From: Methylacidimicrobium sp. B4
GTDB taxonomy: Bacteria; Verrucomicrobiota; Verrucomicrobiia; Methylacidiphilales; Methylacidiphilaceae
DNA: 64,000 nt
Direction: 5' to 3'
Assembly (NCBI RefSeq): GCF_017310545.1
Contig: NZ_CP066203.1
Location: forward strand, 682,001-746,000
Position 1 is the first letter of the stretch; each line of letters opens with the position of its first letter. This document shows positions 34,778-43,558 of the stretch, piece by piece. A program made the translations under genes and the position numbers. A model generated the notes under the pieces. That model searched no databases, was not told the DNA's origin, and was given only the letters and a program-made list of their open reading frames with translations.

Positions 34778-35809
34778 ATGCGCAAAGCCCCAAGGAAGGA
34801 AGAAGTCCGGCAGGTCCCCGCCGCCCAAGACCGGGCCCCTGCCCTCCCGCTCTCCCCTTCCGAGCTCTCCGGCCACCTCCTGGGGGCCCATGTCTCGATC
34901 GCCGGAGGGGTCGAGCGCGCAGTCGAGCGGGCGCTCCAATGCGGCTTTTCCGCGGCGCAGATCTTCGTCAAGAACTGCCGGCAATGGAAGGCCCCGGCGC
35001 TTGGGCCGGAGGAAGCCGCAGCCTTCCGCACAGCGGCCTCCGCCTCGGGGGTCTTCTTCTTCGGCCATGCGGGCTACCTCCTCAACTTGGCCTCTGCCTC
35101 GGATCCCCTTGCGGAGCAATCTCTCCAGGCGCTCCGAGACGAGGGGGAGCGCGCCGAGCTCCTGGGCCTCCCCTTCCTCGTCCTGCATCCGGGCGTCGCC
35201 GCCCGCGGCGAAGAGCCCGAAGCGGCCCTCTCCCGGCTGGCCCGCCGGCTCCGGGCTCTCTTCCCGAAGGGCTCGGCTCTGCCGCGCGTCGGGATCGCGC
35301 TCGAGACGATGGCGGGACAGGGAAGCCAGCTCGGATGGCGCCTGGAGCAGCTTTCCTGGCTTCTCGAGGAACTCGACGACCCACGCCGGTTCGGAATCTG
35401 CCTGGATACCGCGCACCTCTGGGCAGCCGGCTACCCGATCGCGACGCCGGCCGGCTATCGGGCCTTCGCCGCGGAGCTCGAGGAGCGACGGCTCGCCGCC
35501 TGCGTCCGGGCCATTCATCTCAACGACTCGGCAGCCCCGTTCGGATCGCGGCGGGATCGCCACGAGCATCTGGGACGGGGAACCTTGGGCCTTTCCGCTT
35601 TCGGCCAGATCCTCCAGGATCCGCGCTGGTCCCGGACTCCGATGGTCCTGGAGACCCCCAAGGAGGACGGGATGGAGTCCGACTGCCGCAACCTGCGCGC
35701 GATCCTGCCCTTCCTTCCCCGCAACCCCATGGAACCCGATTGGAAAAGGCCCGCAGGGCATCGAAAAGCGGAAAAAAGCACTAGCGTTCCTCCCGGACCG
35801 GACCTATAG
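34778..35809 (+). CDS. nfo: deoxyribonuclease IV (AP endonuclease)
   Basis: About 343 residues. Endonuclease IV cuts DNA 5' to abasic sites using three zinc ions. Metal ligands can be followed in order: GHAGYLLNL, LVLHPG, ALETMAGQG, CLDTAH, AIHLND, RDRHEHLG and VLETPKE. The fold begins with LGAHVSIAGGVERAV, preceded by a ~35-residue N-terminal extension. ATG 34778 has GGGAG upstream. A C-terminal extension past the last strand is Lys/Arg/Pro-rich. It is followed after nine bases by the glutaredoxin-like gene. Confidence 0.93.
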   Translation: MRKAPRKEEVRQVPAAQDRAPALPLSPSELSGHLLGAHVSIAGGVERAVERALQCGFSAAQIFVKNCRQWKAPALGPEEAAAFRTAASASGVFFFGHAGYLLNLASASDPLAEQSLQALRDEGERAELLGLPFLVLHPGVAARGEEPEAALSRLARRLRALFPKGSALPRVGIALETMAGQGSQLGWRLEQLSWLLEELDDPRRFGICLDTAHLWAAGYPIATPAGYRAFAAELEERRLAACVRAIHLNDSAAPFGSRRDRHEHLGRGTLGLSAFGQILQDPRWSRTPMVLETPKEDGMESDCRNLRAILPFLPRNPMEPDWKRPAGHRKAEKSTSVPPGPDL

Positions 35810-35817
35810 GGTATAGC

Positions 35818-36156
35818 ATGAGTCAACCTAAGATCATTGCCTATCTGAAGCCCACCTGCGGCTGGAGCCAAGGCGTGCGGGCAATCTTCCGCAAATACCA
35901 GCTTCCCTACGAAGACCGCGACATCGTCAATGTGCCGGCGTTCCGGGAGGAGATGATGGAGAAGAGCGGCCAGCCCCTTTCCCCGTGCGTCGAGGTCGAC
36001 GGCGAGATGCTCGCCGACGTCAGCGGCCAGGAACTCGAGAAGTGGCTCCTCGCCAAGGGATTGGTTCAAGCGAGCGATCGCCCGGTGGAGGCTCCGACCG
36101 ACCAGGGATGCTCGGGCGAGCACCATGGCGAGATCCCCGTGCGGATCAACTTCTAG
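35818..36156 (+). CDS. glutaredoxin-like protein (CGWS type)
   Basis: 112 residues with a thioredoxin fold. The active site is [10 protein letters not shown], a monothiol-like CxxS, and the cis-Pro region is [19 protein letters not shown]. Small proteins of exactly this pattern are common in Verrucomicrobiota. A C-terminal tail ([15 protein letters not shown]) contains an extra Cys and two His. It is cotranscribed with nfo. Its stop codon and that of the convergent udgB share the same CTAG. Confidence 0.85.
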   Translation: MSQPKIIAYLKPTCGWSQGVRAIFRKYQLPYEDRDIVNVPAFREEMMEKSGQPLSPCVEVDGEMLADVSGQELEKWLLAKGLVQASDRPVEAPTDQGCSGEHHGEIPVRINF

Positions 36157-36929
36157 CTTCCGCGCCGCTCCCTCGGAAGCGGGCTCCCGAGGAGCTCGCG
36201 GGCGCGCGAGAAGACGGCGTCGAGCATCGCCTCGGTCAACCGGCCGGTGAAGGTGTTCTGCTGGCTCGGGTGATACGAGGCGAGGAGAGCGCGCTCTCCC
36301 GGAAGCGCGATCTCTGCGCCGTGGGCAAAGGGAGCCTTCGCCCGGAGGAACTGTCCCCTTTCTTCCGGCCAGCGCTCCCGGGCCCAGCGGAGCAGAGTCT
36401 CGAAGGCCATGCCGCCAAGCGCGACAAACACCCGAAGGTGGCTGAGCGCCTCGAGCTCCCGCGCGAGGAAGGGGTAGCAGTTCCGTCGCTCGGAGGGCAA
36501 AGGCCGATTTTCCGGCGGACAGCAGCGGACGGCCGCGCTCACGAAGCCGTCGGTGAGCCGCAGGCCGTCTTCCCGATCCCGCGAGAGGGGCTGATTGGCA
36601 AAGCCCGCCCGGTGGAGCGCCCGGAAGAGCCAGTCCCCGCTCCGGTCCCCGGTGAAGATCCGGCCGGTCCGGTTGCCTCCATGCGCAGCGGGAGCCAAGC
36701 CGACCACGAGCAGGCGGGCGCGCGGGTCTCCGAACCCCGGCACCGGCCTGGCCCAGTAGCGCGATCCCGCATAGCGCCTGGGGGCATGGGCCGCCACCTC
36801 CTCGCGCCAGGCCACCAGCCGGGGACAGCGGCGGCAAGCCACGACCTCGCCTTCGATCTCCGCGATGCGCCGCTCAGAAGGGTCCTCTTCCCCCGGCAAA
36901 CGGCCCCCCTCGCCTTCCCGCCGCGTCAT
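36153..36929 (-). CDS. udgB: uracil-DNA glycosylase, family 5 (UdgB)
   Basis: About 258 residues from ATG 36929. Removes uracil and related deaminated bases from DNA. Family 5 marks are [14 protein letters not shown] (two of four Fe-S cysteines), [19 protein letters not shown] (active-site loop without the usual Asp/Glu), [17 protein letters not shown] (further cysteines) and [15 protein letters not shown]. The start overlaps the stop of the deaminase gene as ATGA, so the two are cotranscribed and probably coupled in translation. Confidence 0.9.
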   Translation of the reverse strand: MTRREGEGGRLPGEEDPSERRIAEIEGEVVACRRCPRLVAWREEVAAHAPRRYAGSRYWARPVPGFGDPRARLLVVGLAPAAHGGNRTGRIFTGDRSGDWLFRALHRAGFANQPLSRDREDGLRLTDGFVSAAVRCCPPENRPLPSERRNCYPFLARELEALSHLRVFVALGGMAFETLLRWARERWPEERGQFLRAKAPFAHGAEIALPGERALLASYHPSQQNTFTGRLTEAMLDAVFSRARELLGSPLPRERRGS

Positions 36930-37405
36930 GGTCCGGAGCTCCCTCCCCGTTCTCCCTCGCGAAGCCCGATGTCTTCCTCCCAAGCGCGGGGAGAGCGGCG
37001 GATGAACTCCTCGAGCAGCTCCCGGCACTCGGCATCGTCCCTCACCTCGACCGCCACCCCGCAGCGGCGCAACAGCTCCTCCGACCCGAGGAAGGTCCGG
37101 TTTTCCCCAATGACCACCCGGGGGATGCGGTAGAGGAGGATCGCCCCCGTGCACATCGGGCAGGGCGAAAGGGTCGTATAGAGGGTGCAGGAGCGGTAGA
37201 GGGAGGCGGGCTGACGACCGAGGTTCTCGAGGGCGTCCATCTCTCCGTGACGGATCGCGCTCCCCCACTGGATCCTACGATTGCGACCCCGCGCCAGGAT
37301 CTGTTCGCCCTGGACGATCACCGCGCCAATGGGGATGCCACCTTCTGCCAGGCCCGCACGCGCCTCGGCGATCGCCGCTTCCAGGAAGGGATCGGGGGAG
37401 CCCAT
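36926..37405 (-). CDS. cytosine-deaminase-like nucleobase deaminase (Fcy1-like)
   Basis: About 159 residues from ATG 37405. Zinc-dependent CDA-fold deaminase with catalytic HGEMDALEN and zinc-binding [13 protein letters not shown]. Compared with TadA, the residues [29 protein letters not shown] and the C-terminal RAWEEDIG resemble yeast cytosine deaminase Fcy1 closely, so free cytosine-to-uracil deamination is the best guess. A guanine or tRNA-adenosine deaminase is less likely. It overlaps udgB by four bases, an unusual pairing. Confidence 0.8.
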   Translation of the reverse strand: MGSPDPFLEAAIAEARAGLAEGGIPIGAVIVQGEQILARGRNRRIQWGSAIRHGEMDALENLGRQPASLYRSCTLYTTLSPCPMCTGAILLYRIPRVVIGENRTFLGSEELLRRCGVAVEVRDDAECRELLEEFIRRSPRAWEEDIGLREGERGGSSGP

Positions 37406-38274
37406 CGTTTTCCTCCAGCTGCTCTTCGGGCGGTAGCAGCCTACCGCACAACCAGCCCTAAGCCCATCGCTTTGACCCTCTTCGTGCGCCTTCCCCGCCC
37501 TTCCCCTAGCCCGCTGATCGGTGGCGCACAAGAACAAACCAGCGACCGCCCCTTTGCCCAACTCCCGCCTTCTCCACCGATCGGAAGCTGAGGCCGGCGG
37601 GATTGGGGCCTGCGCAGGACCTCGATCACCCCCGATCCAGGATGCTGCGCGAAATCCCCGCGGAGTAGGTGGGAGGCTCCTCGCCGCGAGTGCCCTCCCC
37701 CTTACCTTCAACCCAACCTAGCCTGCCCGAGGAGAGCGCCAGCCAGGATCACGGTCGTTTGCCACGCTGATTCAGCGTCCGTCCTGAGGCAAGGGCATCT
37801 TGGCCAGAGCTCCCTTTCCGATCCGCGACATTCCGGTCCGCGGCGGGCCCGAAGGAAAAACCCTTGACGCGCCACTTCCCTGGGTCGCAGCATCTGCCAA
37901 GAGCTGGATGAGCAAGCCCATTGCCTAGGATCTCTTTCCAAGGCGCCTGCCTATGAGAATCGTCAGGTCCCTCGAGGAGCTGCTGGAGCTCCCGCGTGAC
38001 CGGTGCGTCAAGGGCATGGGGCCGCGCGAGCCGCTGCCGCTCGAGATCCCGAACCCGAGGCGCTGCGATCCAATGCGCACACGGTTGCGATTCCCCCGCG
38101 TCCAGTCGCGGTCGCTCGTTCCGCGATTGGGCGCCTTGGCAATCGGCTTCCTCGCAAGGCTGCTGACGCTCCGGGACGCGCTGGCCGTTTGCGCGCGACT
38201 GCCGCAGGCCATCTCTGGCGCTCTCCGGCCCGCCCGCGATCCGCAGCCAACGATACGGTCAAGGAGACAGCGCA
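37406..38274. other. 869-bp region without a supported gene
   Basis: Several frames are open because of high GC, including one from 37953 of 116 codons, but none looks like a protein family. 37489-37560 resembles an intergenic stretch at 40309-40405 (see repeat). The right end holds the AAGGAG ribosome binding site of the phosphoesterase. Confidence 0.4.
37489..37560. repeat. possible diverged dispersed intergenic repeat
   Basis: It shares ccgcccttcccc, acaaga-caaa and gcccctttg-cca blocks in the same order and spacing with 40309-40405. About 70 percent identity is seen by eye over the best 37 bases. Function is unknown. Confidence 0.3.
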
Positions 38275-40296
38275 ATGTCCGCCTGCACCCAATGGGCCGA
38301 TAAGCGCGTCATCGCCTGCCAGGTGTGGGCGGAGCGCGGGAGGCGGCGCTGCCGGAATTGGGCGAGCAACGTCCGCCAAGCCTGCGATCGCTTCCAGGAA
38401 CGGGGCGTCAGCGCTTGCCGTTCCGGGAGCAAACGCTGGTCGGAGCGGCTGCCGAGGCCGCTGGGCAATCTCTGCCATGCCTTCGAATGGGTCTGCCTCG
38501 CCTCGGTCTGGATGCGCAAATGGGCCTGGAAGGGCTCGACCGGCATTGTCGAAGGGAGCTGCCTCGCCTGCTTCTGGCTGATCGTCGCCGCCTCTACCCT
38601 AGGGTCCTCGCTGCTCAAGCTCGTTTGCCTCGCCTGGGACAGGGCGCGCTGCCGTATCGTTGCCGTCGGCGAAGGGATCGCACGCGCATCCGGGCGCCGA
38701 CCCCGACGGCGCCGCAAGATCCAGCATGTCTTCGTGCTCATGCTCGAAAACCGCTCCTTCGATCACCTGCTCGGCTTTTCCGACATCACCGGGGTGGACG
38801 CAAGCACAGGCCAACCCACCAGGATCAATAACCTCATGGGCCATCCCTCCTCCAACATCGATCCTCGAACCAGCGCCACGATCCCCGCTGCGACGCCAGC
38901 CGACTTTGCGCTCTCCGCGGAAGCCGGTGACCCCGGGCATGAGTTTGAGGATGTGCTCGAGCAGCTGGTCGGCGCAGGCGCCGTCTATGCGCCCGGCAAA
39001 CCCTATCCGCCGATTACCAACAGCGGCTTTGTCGCCAACTACCGCCGCCACGGGGCTCCCTTCCCCGAGAAGCCGATGCAGGTCTACACCCCGGAACAGT
39101 TGCCGATCCTGAATCTGCTCGCCCGCGAGTTTGCCGTCTGCGACAGCTGGTTCTCCTCCCTGCCCGGGCCGACCTGGCCCAATCGCCTCTTCGTCCACGC
39201 CGCGTCCTCCGCAGGGCTCGACAACAGTCCCCGCGGGTGGGAGGCGGCCACAAGAACGCTTCTCGACGGCTACCGCTTCGAGAACGGCACGCTCTACGAT
39301 CGCCTTGAGGAGAAGTGCCTCGAGTGGCTCGTCTTCAAAGGCGACGAGACGCCCCAGGTGCTCTCGCTCTCCGGCATGGACCTCAACTTACTGGAGGGGC
39401 GCTTTCAGGATTTCCCACACTTCCGCGACTCGGTCAACCACCCGGCCTTCTCCGCCTCCTACTGCTTCATCGAGCCCAACTATGGCAACATCTTGCCCTT
39501 GACGCCGGGAGACTTCACCTGCGGCAGCTCGCAGCATCCGCTCGACGATGTGACCCGCGGCGAGCGGCTCATCAAGGAGGTCTATGAGGCCGTACGCAAT
39601 TCGCCACACTGGGAATCGAGCCTCCTCATTCTGACTTACGACGAGCACGGCGGCTTCTTCGACCATGTACTGCCTCCACCCGCCGTCCCGCCCGGCGACC
39701 ACGCGACGGACGAGGAGAATGGGCAGGTCCATTTCGACTTTTCGCAATTGGGACCGCGCGTGCCAGCCGTCGTGATCTCGCCCTGGATCCCGCGCAATAC
39801 GATCGACCATCTTCCCTATGACCATTCCTCCGTGGTCAAAACCGTGACGGAGCTCTTTTCGCTCAAATCCCTGACCAACCGCGACCGCGCCGCCAACAGC
39901 CTCTGCCACCTGCTCTCGCTTGCGGTCCCGCGCACAGACGCACCCACCGAATTGCCGCCCGTGGCGGAATCCGGATTGCGCTGCGCGGGCGATCTGCTCG
40001 AGGCCGGGGTCGGGGAGGTTGCTTCTGGACTCCTGCCCCGCGACCAGCTCGAAAGCGAGAGAAGCCGTCGAGACCAACTGCGCCGCAGGCTCGAGTCGCG
40101 TCCGCCCGAGCCAAGCATCCGTGGCTTTGCGCGCGTGGCCCTACGGCGCTATCTCCGCATCGCACCGATCTCTCAGCGCGAAGAGATTCTCGAGCGCTTC
40201 CTGCGGATCAAGACCAGTTATGAGGCACGGCTCTTCCTCAAAGAGGCCAGAGAGGCGATCCGGCTCCACAAGCAAGCGCAGCCGCAAGCCAGATGA
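38275..40296 (+). CDS. phosphoesterase (phospholipase C / AcpA family) with Trp/Cys-rich N-terminus
   Basis: 673 residues. From ~residue 146 it is an alkaline-phosphatase-fold phosphoesterase: HVFVLMLENRSFDHLLGF (metal site), SLPGPTWPNRLFVHAA, TYDEHGGFFDHV, PAVVISPWIP and YDHSSVVKTVTELF. Members hydrolyse phospholipids or phosphate monoesters. The N-terminal ~110 residues are unusual, with C and W recurring at short spacing (CTQWADK, CQVWAER, CRNWA, CHAFEWVC) and a hydrophobic patch CLACFWLIVAASTLGSS. No ordinary signal peptide is visible. An AAGGAG site supports the start. It is monocistronic. Confidence 0.85.
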   Translation: MSACTQWADKRVIACQVWAERGRRRCRNWASNVRQACDRFQERGVSACRSGSKRWSERLPRPLGNLCHAFEWVCLASVWMRKWAWKGSTGIVEGSCLACFWLIVAASTLGSSLLKLVCLAWDRARCRIVAVGEGIARASGRRPRRRRKIQHVFVLMLENRSFDHLLGFSDITGVDASTGQPTRINNLMGHPSSNIDPRTSATIPAATPADFALSAEAGDPGHEFEDVLEQLVGAGAVYAPGKPYPPITNSGFVANYRRHGAPFPEKPMQVYTPEQLPILNLLAREFAVCDSWFSSLPGPTWPNRLFVHAASSAGLDNSPRGWEAATRTLLDGYRFENGTLYDRLEEKCLEWLVFKGDETPQVLSLSGMDLNLLEGRFQDFPHFRDSVNHPAFSASYCFIEPNYGNILPLTPGDFTCGSSQHPLDDVTRGERLIKEVYEAVRNSPHWESSLLILTYDEHGGFFDHVLPPPAVPPGDHATDEENGQVHFDFSQLGPRVPAVVISPWIPRNTIDHLPYDHSSVVKTVTELFSLKSLTNRDRAANSLCHLLSLAVPRTDAPTELPPVAESGLRCAGDLLEAGVGEVASGLLPRDQLESERSRRDQLRRRLESRPPEPSIRGFARVALRRYLRIAPISQREEILERFLRIKTSYEARLFLKEAREAIRLHKQAQPQAR

Positions 40297-40630
40297 TCGA
40301 AGGAGCCCCCAGAGGAGGAGACGGGGATTGCGAGCTGCGCGCCGCCCTTCCCCATTGGGTCCACCGATCGGAGACAAGAGCAAAGGATTGACTGCGCCTT
40401 TGACCAAACGCTATCCGTAGGGCCCGAGGGGAAGTTGGGGCCCGCATTTCCGGTCACCCCGCTCCGTAGACCGCATCCCAGGAGAGGAAGGAGTTCGTTC
40501 GGCTTCCGAGCTTCCGATCCCGGCATGCGGCTGGCAGGGGCTATGAGAAGATCCGAACGAAGCGCTCGTCCGTTTCTGGACGAAAGCGCTGCGGCAAACG
40601 GACCGACCGATCGACGAGAGGAGAAATCGC
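40297..40630. other. intergenic region, no gene
   Basis: Nothing gene-like is supported. 40309-40405 resembles 37489-37560. A GAGGAG ribosome binding site for the next gene lies at the right end. Confidence 0.4.
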
Positions 40631-41356
40631 ATGGACAGAAGCGAAGGGCGGGATGGAGCCAGCAAGATGGATCTTCGGGCCAGCTCTTCTCCCCGGGACG
40701 GGCAGTGGGCCGCCATCTTTGACTGGGATGGGGTGTTGGCCAACTCCATGGGCCCTCATCTCGAGAGCTGGCAGCGTCTCGCCCAAGAGGAGCGGCGGGT
40801 GCTTCCTCCCGACTTTTTTCTCCCCTCCTTTGGCCGGAAGAACGACTGGGTCATTCCTCATCTGCTCCGCTGGACGGAGGATCCCCAGGAAATTGCGCGG
40901 CTGGCGGAGCGAAAGGAGGAGCTCTATCGGGCCATCGTCGCCGAGCGGGGAGTCGAGCTTTATCCCGGAGGGCTGACTCTGTGCGCGTCGCTGGCGAAGG
41001 GGTCGGTCCCCAGGGCGATCGCTTCCTCGACGGTGCGAGCCAACATCGAGCTCACCCTGGATCAGTTTGACCTCCGGCATTTCTTCCAGGCGATCGTGAC
41101 GGCCGAGGATGTAACGCGGGGCAAGCCCGACCCAGAGGTCTTCCTCCTCGCCGCCAAGCGGTTGGGAGCCTCACCGGAGCGGTGCGTCGTCTTCGAGGAT
41201 GCGCCAGCCGGAGTGGAGGCGGGCGTGCGGGCGGGCATGCGGGTGATCGCCGTCACGACGACCAACCCGGCAGAATCGCTCCGGAGAGCGGATCGGACGC
41301 TTTCGGGCCTCGAGGGGCTTGCCGCCTCCCAGATTGAGGCGTGGTTCTTTCGCTGA
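40631..41356 (+). CDS. HAD-superfamily phosphatase / phosphomutase-like
   Basis: 241 residues. Haloacid-dehalogenase fold with a helical cap. Motif I is AIFDWDGVLANS (nucleophile Asp), motif II is AIASSTVRAN, motif III is GKPDPEVF and motif IV is VVFEDAPAGVEA. The cap (SWQRLAQEERRVLPPDFF) resembles beta-phosphoglucomutase/phosphoglycolate phosphatase types. Next to a RuBisCO-bearing genome, 2-phosphoglycolate is one possible substrate, but this is a guess. GAGGAG precedes the ATG. Confidence 0.83.
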   Translation: MDRSEGRDGASKMDLRASSSPRDGQWAAIFDWDGVLANSMGPHLESWQRLAQEERRVLPPDFFLPSFGRKNDWVIPHLLRWTEDPQEIARLAERKEELYRAIVAERGVELYPGGLTLCASLAKGSVPRAIASSTVRANIELTLDQFDLRHFFQAIVTAEDVTRGKPDPEVFLLAAKRLGASPERCVVFEDAPAGVEAGVRAGMRVIAVTTTNPAESLRRADRTLSGLEGLAASQIEAWFFR

Positions 41357-41449
41357 CCGGGCACCTCGATCGGAGGATTCCCGCAGGATTTTGGGAAAAC
41401 TCCTCTTTTGGGATTGACCGTCCCGGAACTCTGGCTATGGTTAGCGCAA

Positions 41450-41569
41450 CTCTTATCGAGAGCGGCGGAGGGATCTGGCCCGACGAAACCGCGGCAACCG
41501 GGGAGAGGCGAAAGCCGATCCCGTCAGGTGCCAACCCCAGCTCCGGGAAGGCCCGGGGAAGGATGAGAG
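41450..41569 (+). promoter_or_regulatory. SAM-I riboswitch (S-box)
   Basis: The core consensus is present in order. P1 is CTCTTATC at 41450 pairing with GATGAGAG at 41562-41569. Between lie GAGAGCGGCGGAGGGATCTGG, CCCGACGAAACC, GCGGCAACC and AGGTGCCAA, with helices in between. S-adenosylmethionine binding turns off the downstream gene. A GGGAT-GAGA-ATCCC hairpin (41569-41582) follows P1 directly; there is no U-run, so control may be on translation. The target begins 55 bases later. Confidence 0.9.
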
Positions 41570-41624
41570 GGATGAGAATCCCCATCCTGCTCTGTCGCAT
41601 CGGTGAGAGCCAGAAAGGCAGCCG

Positions 41625-42932
41625 ATGCAGTCCGAGTTGTTTACGAACCTCCGGTGCCGCGAATGCGGCCGGCTCTATCCCAAGGCGGCCGTCCACGTCT
41701 GCGAATGGGACTTCGGCCCCCTCGAGGCGGTGTACGACTACGAAGCCATTCGCCGGCGGGTCTCCCGCGACCGGATCGAATCCCGGCCTCCCACGATGTG
41801 GCGGTATCGGGAGCTGCTCCCCCTGGACGGAGAGCCGACGGTCGGCACGCAGGTCGGCTTTACTCCGCTCGTCCGGGCCGACCGCCTGGCCAAGGCCCTC
41901 GGGGTGCGGGAAGCCTATGTCAAGAATGACACCGTCAACTACCCGACCCTCTCCTTCAAGGATCGGGTCGTGGCGGTCTCCCTCTCGCGTGCGAAGGAGA
42001 TGGGATTTAGCGTCGTCGCCTGCGCCTCGACGGGAAATCTCGCCAACAGCGTCGCGGCCAATGCGGCGAGCGCGGGCCTCGAAAGCTACGTGCTGATTCC
42101 CTCTGACCTCGAGGCGTCGAAGGTGCTGGGAAGCGTCGTCTACGGGAGCCGGGTGATCGGGATTCGTGGGCCCTATGACAAGGTCAACCGCCTCTGCTCG
42201 GAGATCGCCGGCAAATACCAGTGGGCCTTCGTCAACGTCAACCTCCGGCCCTACTACGCCGAGGGATCGAAGACCATGGGCTTCGAGATCGCCGAGCAGC
42301 TCGGCTGGCGGCTTCCCTCCCATACGGTGATCCCGATGGCGAGCGGCTCGCTTTTGACCAAGATTGCCAAATCCTACCAGGAGTTGATCGTGACGAACCT
42401 GGTCGAAGAGGCCCCGTTCGCCATCCATGGCGCTCAGGCCACCGGGTGCAATCCGATCAGCGACGCGTTCCGGAGGGGGACCGAGCTCGTGCAGCCGGTG
42501 CCCAAGCCCCAGACGATCGCCAAGTCGCTGGCGATCGGCACCCCCGCCGACGGCTATTATGCGATTCAGACGATCCGGAAGAGCGGAGGAGCGGCCGAAG
42601 ATGCCTCCGACGCGGAAATCCTCGCGGGCATTCAGCTGCTGGCCGAAACCGCCGGAATCTTTGCGGAGACGGCGGGAGGAGTGACCGTAGCCTGCGCGCA
42701 GAAGCTCATCGCCTCCGGGAAGATTCCGGAGGACGCCTCGGTCGTGCTCTGCATCACCGGCCACGGCTTGAAGACGGCCGAAGCTCTCTCCGGAGCCTTG
42801 GCCCCGCCCCGAGTGATCGACCCGAGCTTGCGGGAATTCGACCGGCTGGTCTCCGCCGACCTGGGCCCAGCCTCGCTTCCGGAGGGGGCCGCACCGGAGA
42901 GCATTGATTTTCAACCAGAGAAAGGAAGATAA
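41625..42932 (+). CDS. thrC: threonine-synthase-like PLP enzyme under SAM riboswitch
   Basis: 435 residues. N-terminal zinc-ribbon CRECGRLYP, then fold-type II PLP enzyme core: LSFKDRVVAVSLSRAKEMG (PLP lysine), ASTGNLANSVAA (phosphate loop) and HTVIPMASGSLLTKI. By similarity it acts on O-phosphohomoserine to give threonine. However, it is preceded by a SAM-I riboswitch and followed within five bases by a MoaD-like carrier and a NIL-domain protein, genes of sulfur transfer. An alternative is that it sulfurates O-phosphohomoserine to homocysteine. The sequence alone does not decide. Confidence 0.88.
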   Translation: MQSELFTNLRCRECGRLYPKAAVHVCEWDFGPLEAVYDYEAIRRRVSRDRIESRPPTMWRYRELLPLDGEPTVGTQVGFTPLVRADRLAKALGVREAYVKNDTVNYPTLSFKDRVVAVSLSRAKEMGFSVVACASTGNLANSVAANAASAGLESYVLIPSDLEASKVLGSVVYGSRVIGIRGPYDKVNRLCSEIAGKYQWAFVNVNLRPYYAEGSKTMGFEIAEQLGWRLPSHTVIPMASGSLLTKIAKSYQELIVTNLVEEAPFAIHGAQATGCNPISDAFRRGTELVQPVPKPQTIAKSLAIGTPADGYYAIQTIRKSGGAAEDASDAEILAGIQLLAETAGIFAETAGGVTVACAQKLIASGKIPEDASVVLCITGHGLKTAEALSGALAPPRVIDPSLREFDRLVSADLGPASLPEGAAPESIDFQPEKGR

Positions 42933-42936
42933 GACC

Positions 42937-43233
42937 ATGAGCAAAGTGAGTGCAGCGCAGACGATTCCGGTGAGGATTCCCACCCCTCTCCGTGGATTGA
43001 CCGGCAACAAGGATCAGGTCTCCGCGCGGGGCCAGACGATTGGAGAGCTTCTCCAGGATCTCCAAGCCCAGTTCCCCGGCATCGGAGAACGGCTCTTCGA
43101 CCAGACGGGCGCACTCCGCCGCTTCGTCGCGGTCTACGTCAACGGCGAGGATATCCGCTTCCTCAAGGACCAGGAGACCCCGGTCGGTCCGGAGGACGAA
43201 GTGAGCATCGTGCCGGCCGTGGCGGGAGGCTGA
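42937..43233 (+). CDS. MoaD/ThiS-like sulfur-carrier protein
   Basis: 98 residues, beta-grasp fold. IPVRIPTPLRGLTGN begins the ubiquitin-like domain and it ends in the carrier signature AVAGG, whose C-terminal Gly is adenylated and thiocarboxylated in sulfur carriers. ATG 42937 follows GAAAGGAAG. No E1-like activating enzyme is adjacent. It lies between the thrC-like and NIL genes and probably supplies sulfide equivalents to one of them. Confidence 0.88.
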   Translation: MSKVSAAQTIPVRIPTPLRGLTGNKDQVSARGQTIGELLQDLQAQFPGIGERLFDQTGALRRFVAVYVNGEDIRFLKDQETPVGPEDEVSIVPAVAGG

Positions 43234-43238
43234 AGACC

Positions 43239-43487
43239 GTGGCAAGAGAGAAACAGCGGCTCTGGCTGACCTTTGGCGAGGCGCTCTGCCAACGGCCGAT
43301 CATCTGGGAGCTCAGCCGCTCATTCGAGCTGGCCTTCAATATCCGAAGCGCCCAGGTCACGCAGACGACCGGAATCGTCGCCATCGAGCTCGAAGGGGAA
43401 CGAGAGGTCCTCAAGCAGGCGATCCAGTGGCTCGAGAAGACCGGGGTTGCGGTCGAGCCGGTCGAGCTCAGCACGATCGAAGGCTAA
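43239..43487 (+). CDS. NIL-domain protein
   Basis: 82 residues, almost entirely a NIL (ferredoxin-like fold) domain: FNIRSAQVTQTTGIVAIELE. NIL domains bind methionine in MetN transporters and occur in homocysteine-synthesis proteins. GTG start, five bases after the MoaD-like gene, with GGGAGG upstream. A role as methionine sensor or sulfur-transfer partner is inferred from context. Confidence 0.82.
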   Translation: MAREKQRLWLTFGEALCQRPIIWELSRSFELAFNIRSAQVTQTTGIVAIELEGEREVLKQAIQWLEKTGVAVEPVELSTIEG

Positions 43488-43558
43488 GGCGCCTCGAGCC
43501 CTCCCCGAAGCCCCTTCGCTTCCTGCGTCAATCCAGTCGCTGCGCAGGCAGCAACGCC

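Noticed and set aside
37953-38303. 116-codon frame before the phosphoesterase
   Set aside because: Overlaps the phosphoesterase start and its binding site, with Arg/Pro-rich composition and no homology.
41569-41587. classic rho-independent terminator after the SAM-I riboswitch
   Set aside because: A small hairpin is present but no U-run follows, so intrinsic termination cannot be claimed; translational control is more likely.
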